NCBI GenBank assembly: GCA_937885345.1
Contig: CAKZZH010000118.1
Location: forward strand, 1 to 44,007
Origin: an uncultured Lachnospiraceae bacterium
GTDB taxonomy: Bacteria > Bacillota > Clostridia > Lachnospirales > Lachnospiraceae
DNA: 44,007 bases
Direction: 5' to 3'
Shown here in pieces: positions 41,848 through 44,007 of the stretch. The position numbers and the translations under genes were made by a program. The notes under the pieces were generated by a model. The model saw nothing but the letters and a program-made list of their open reading frames with translations. It searched no databases and had not been told where the DNA came from. Position 1 is the first letter of the stretch. Each line of letters opens with the position of its first letter.

Positions 41848-43920
41848 TTAGTTTTCGCTCTTACTTGTCTTCGTGCCGGTCTTTTTCGCAGGCTTCTTCG
41901 CCGCGGTAGAAGTTGACTTCTTCGAAGCTGTTGTCGCCTTCCCACTTACCGTCTTGGCCTTGGGATTATCGGCAGCGGCTTCCTTCTTCACGGCAGCGAT
42001 TTTCTTAACTGCGGTCCTGCGCTTCGGACGCGCACCCTCATAGTCGAATCTGATGATCGCAATTCCGTAAGGATTAAGCGGCAGATCGAGGTAGTAAGGC
42101 TTGCCGTCGCACTCGCCTTCCTTCGCTTTGATAACCTTGCTCGTCTCACCCTTCTCTGTAAGAATGACGGTGTAGTCGCCTGCGCAGGGGACACCGACTC
42201 TGTAATCGCTTCTCTCCATCGGCGTAAAATTCATAACAAATACAAGATTATCCAGACCGTTTGAGGTCTTACGTATAAAGCTGTAAATGCTCCTGTAAGC
42301 ATCATCGGCGTTGATCCACTCAAAGCCTTCACTGTACTGATCGAGTTCGTAAAGCGCCGGATAAGTATCGTAAATCTTAAGCAGCGACTTCACAAAATCC
42401 TGAAGATCCTTGTGGATCGGCTCCGCAAGCAAATGCCAATCGAGGGATTTCTTCTCGCTCCATTCACTCCACTGACCGAAATCCTGTCCCATAAAGAGGA
42501 GCTTCTTACCGGGATGACCGATCATATATGTGTAACCTGCCTTGAGGTTTGCAAATTTGTCCTCATAGATCCCGGGCATTTTATTGATCATGGAACACTT
42601 CAGATGAACCACCTCATCATGCGAGAGCACAAGTATGTAATTCTCGCTGTATGCATAGGAAGTGCTGAAGGTCATTTTATTATGATTGCCCTTACGGAAA
42701 TACGGATCGAGCTTCATATAGTCGAGGAAGTCATGCATCCAGCCCATATTCCACTTAAATGTAAATCCAAGTCCGCCATGATCGGGACCTGCCGTAATTC
42801 CGGGCCATGCGGTTGATTCCTCCGCAATGGTGACCGCTCTGGGATTACGCGCTTTGACGATGCTGTTAAGATGACGGAAGAATTCCATCGCCTCAAGGTT
42901 GCCGTTACCGCCGTATTTGTTGGGAACCCACTGCCCGGGCTTCTTGCCGTAATCCAGATAAAGCATGGATGCGACCGCGTCAACTCTAAGGCCGTCAACA
43001 TGGAATTTCTCAACCCAGAAAAGTGCATTGGCAATAAGGAAATTGGAAACCTCATTCTTGCCGTAATCAAAAATCTTGGTACCCCAGTCAGGATGCTCGC
43101 CCTTACGGGGATCCGCGTATTCATATGTAGGTGTTCCGTCAAAATCGGCAAGACCGTGCGCATCTTTCGGGAAGTGCGCGGGTACCCAGTCAAGTATGAC
43201 ACCGACATTCTTCTTATGAAGATAATTGATAAAATACATAAAATCCTGAGGTGTACCGTATCTTGATGTCGGCGCATAATATCCCGTCACCTGATATCCC
43301 CAGGAACCGTCGAATGGATATTCCGCAATGCCCATAAGCTCTACATGGGTGTAGCCCATATCCTTCACATAATCGGCAAGTCTGGGCGCGATCTCTCTAT
43401 AGGAGAAGAAGCCGTCCTCGGTCCCGTCGTCCTTCTTCATCCAGGAGCCGAGGTGAACCTCGTATATGGCCATTTTACTCTTCCAGGCCTCCTGCTTACC
43501 CGTTTCTGTTATCCACTTGTCATCTGTCCAATTGAAACCCGACAAATCCGTGACAACAGATGCCGTTGCCGGCCTGACTTCCGCATGATTGGCATAGGGA
43601 TCCGCCTTGTAGAGTCTGCGGCCATCGCCGGTTATTATAAGATATTTGTATTTGTCTCCAACCTTGGCATTGGTAAGAAAAATCTCGTGAATTCCCGATG
43701 TTCCGAGTCTGGTCATCCTGTAGCCGTCCTCATGCCAGTCGTTAAAATCGCCGATCACAAAGACCTCGGCTGCGTTGGGTGCCCAAACCGCAAAGTATAT
43801 TCCATCATTGCCGTCACGCCTCGCTACATGCGCCCCCATCTTCTCGTATATCTCGTAATGAGTACCCATACCGAAAAGATATCTGTCACCCTCTGTAATA
43901 AATACCTGCTCTTTTTCCAT
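41848..43920 (-). CDS. glgB: 1,4-alpha-glucan (glycogen) branching enzyme with basic C-terminal tail
   Basis: About 690 residues. An N-terminal CBM48-like domain (FAVWAPNAAEVFVIGDFNDW) precedes a GH13 barrel: VDGLRVDAVASMLY supplies the nucleophile Asp, TIAEESTAWP the acid Glu, LSHDEVVH the third site. A C-terminal beta domain ends with GIAIIRFDY. Residues about 630-690 then form a Lys/Ala/Thr/Ser-rich tail (16 Lys in 61, no aromatics), not part of the usual enzyme. It introduces alpha-1,6 branches in glycogen. AGAGG lies 5 bases before the ATG at 43920. Confidence 0.95.
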   Translation of the reverse strand: MEKEQVFITEGDRYLFGMGTHYEIYEKMGAHVARRDGNDGIYFAVWAPNAAEVFVIGDFNDWHEDGYRMTRLGTSGIHEIFLTNAKVGDKYKYLIITGDGRRLYKADPYANHAEVRPATASVVTDLSGFNWTDDKWITETGKQEAWKSKMAIYEVHLGSWMKKDDGTEDGFFSYREIAPRLADYVKDMGYTHVELMGIAEYPFDGSWGYQVTGYYAPTSRYGTPQDFMYFINYLHKKNVGVILDWVPAHFPKDAHGLADFDGTPTYEYADPRKGEHPDWGTKIFDYGKNEVSNFLIANALFWVEKFHVDGLRVDAVASMLYLDYGKKPGQWVPNKYGGNGNLEAMEFFRHLNSIVKARNPRAVTIAEESTAWPGITAGPDHGGLGFTFKWNMGWMHDFLDYMKLDPYFRKGNHNKMTFSTSYAYSENYILVLSHDEVVHLKCSMINKMPGIYEDKFANLKAGYTYMIGHPGKKLLFMGQDFGQWSEWSEKKSLDWHLLAEPIHKDLQDFVKSLLKIYDTYPALYELDQYSEGFEWINADDAYRSIYSFIRKTSNGLDNLVFVMNFTPMERSDYRVGVPCAGDYTVILTEKGETSKVIKAKEGECDGKPYYLDLPLNPYGIAIIRFDYEGARPKRRTAVKKIAAVKKEAAADNPKAKTVSGKATTASKKSTSTAAKKPAKKTGTKTSKSEN

Positions 43921-43945
43921 CGTAACCTCTCCCACTCCGTAAGAT

Positions 43946-43974
43946 ACTATACCATCTCGACTGCCGTCTCGATG
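43946..43974 (-). promoter_or_regulatory. Candidate promoter and imperfect palindrome upstream of glgB
   Basis: Minus-strand extended -10 TGG-TATAGT (43946-43954), about 26 bases before the ATG, with no good -35. An imperfect palindrome CATC-N2-GAC-TGCC-GTC-N2-GATG lies directly upstream and could be an operator. Confidence 0.4.
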
Positions 43975-44007
43975 GGGATGCTCGTCAAACCTCCGCTTGC
44001 GCGAGCG

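Overview
The window looks like the chromosome of a flagellated low-GC Firmicute, most likely a Lachnospiraceae-type Clostridium (Butyrivibrio/Roseburia/Lachnospira-like). The evidence is a Gram-positive Tad/Flp pilus locus without a secretin, a TnpV remnant, MecA, the Sua5-arginine/tyrosine phosphatase-RpiB gene order, a split cobalamin-dependent MetH, and flagellin-FliS next to a very long protein of a type seen in this family. This placement is inference from gene content; no rRNA is present. Almost everything is on the minus strand, so operons read from high to low coordinates. mecA is the only plus-strand gene I support.

Layout, left to right. (1) 1-3203: a type I restriction-modification locus, hsdM-MNT-HEPN-hsdS, with a toxin-antitoxin-like HEPN/nucleotidyltransferase pair inside it; hsdS runs off the left edge. 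(2) 3376-3705: a TnpV gene broken by one in-frame TGA. (3) 3733-7568: GH18-family hydrolase, Sua5, low-molecular-weight phosphatase, RpiB. (4) 7712-12677: metF, MetH activation subunit, short metH, a DUF4430 protein and an ECF-type S component, a plausible B12/methionine operon, preceded at 12823-12967 by an unidentified structured RNA ending in a terminator. (5) 13058-17690: a small unknown gene, a P-loop-like protein without the Walker lysine, a Ser/Thr kinase fused to a related domain, divergent mecA, and an FHA protein. (6) 17680-26710: an eleven-gene Tad pilus operon (counting the FHA gene) with two prepilin peptidases, a TadZ/CpaE-like protein, TadA, TadB, TadC, a Flp pilin and three TadE/DUF5702-like pseudopilins. 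(7) 26959-36336: YbaK-like deacylase, AhpD-like protein, iron alcohol dehydrogenase, metQIN, a cysteine/cystathionine synthase, a cystathionine lyase, an SGNH esterase and O-acetylhomoserine sulfhydrylase, i.e. a sulfur amino-acid cluster. (8) 36768-41675: fliS, flagellin and a 1001-residue repeat protein. (9) 41848-43920: glycogen branching enzyme with a basic tail.

The most interesting signals are not in the long genes. Two short ORFs encoding Met-Cys-containing peptides (27 and 44 codons) lie directly upstream of the two sulfur transcription units, metY and the cystathionine lyase operon. Each has a strong ribosome binding site, and both follow near-identical promoters (TTTTCA-N17-TAGTAT with an extended -10). 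They look like paired leader peptides that sense cysteine or methionine. A 103-nt structured RNA at 41735-41837 displays a textbook CsrA hairpin, and the flagellin ribosome binding site sits in another GGA-loop hairpin, which points to CsrA control of the flagellar block. The Tad operon has its own promoter with upstream direct repeats, a leader inverted repeat and a hairpin over its first ribosome binding site. A kinase and an FHA protein flank the pilus locus.

Starts were chosen by Shine-Dalgarno spacing. Several genes appear to use TTG or GTG.
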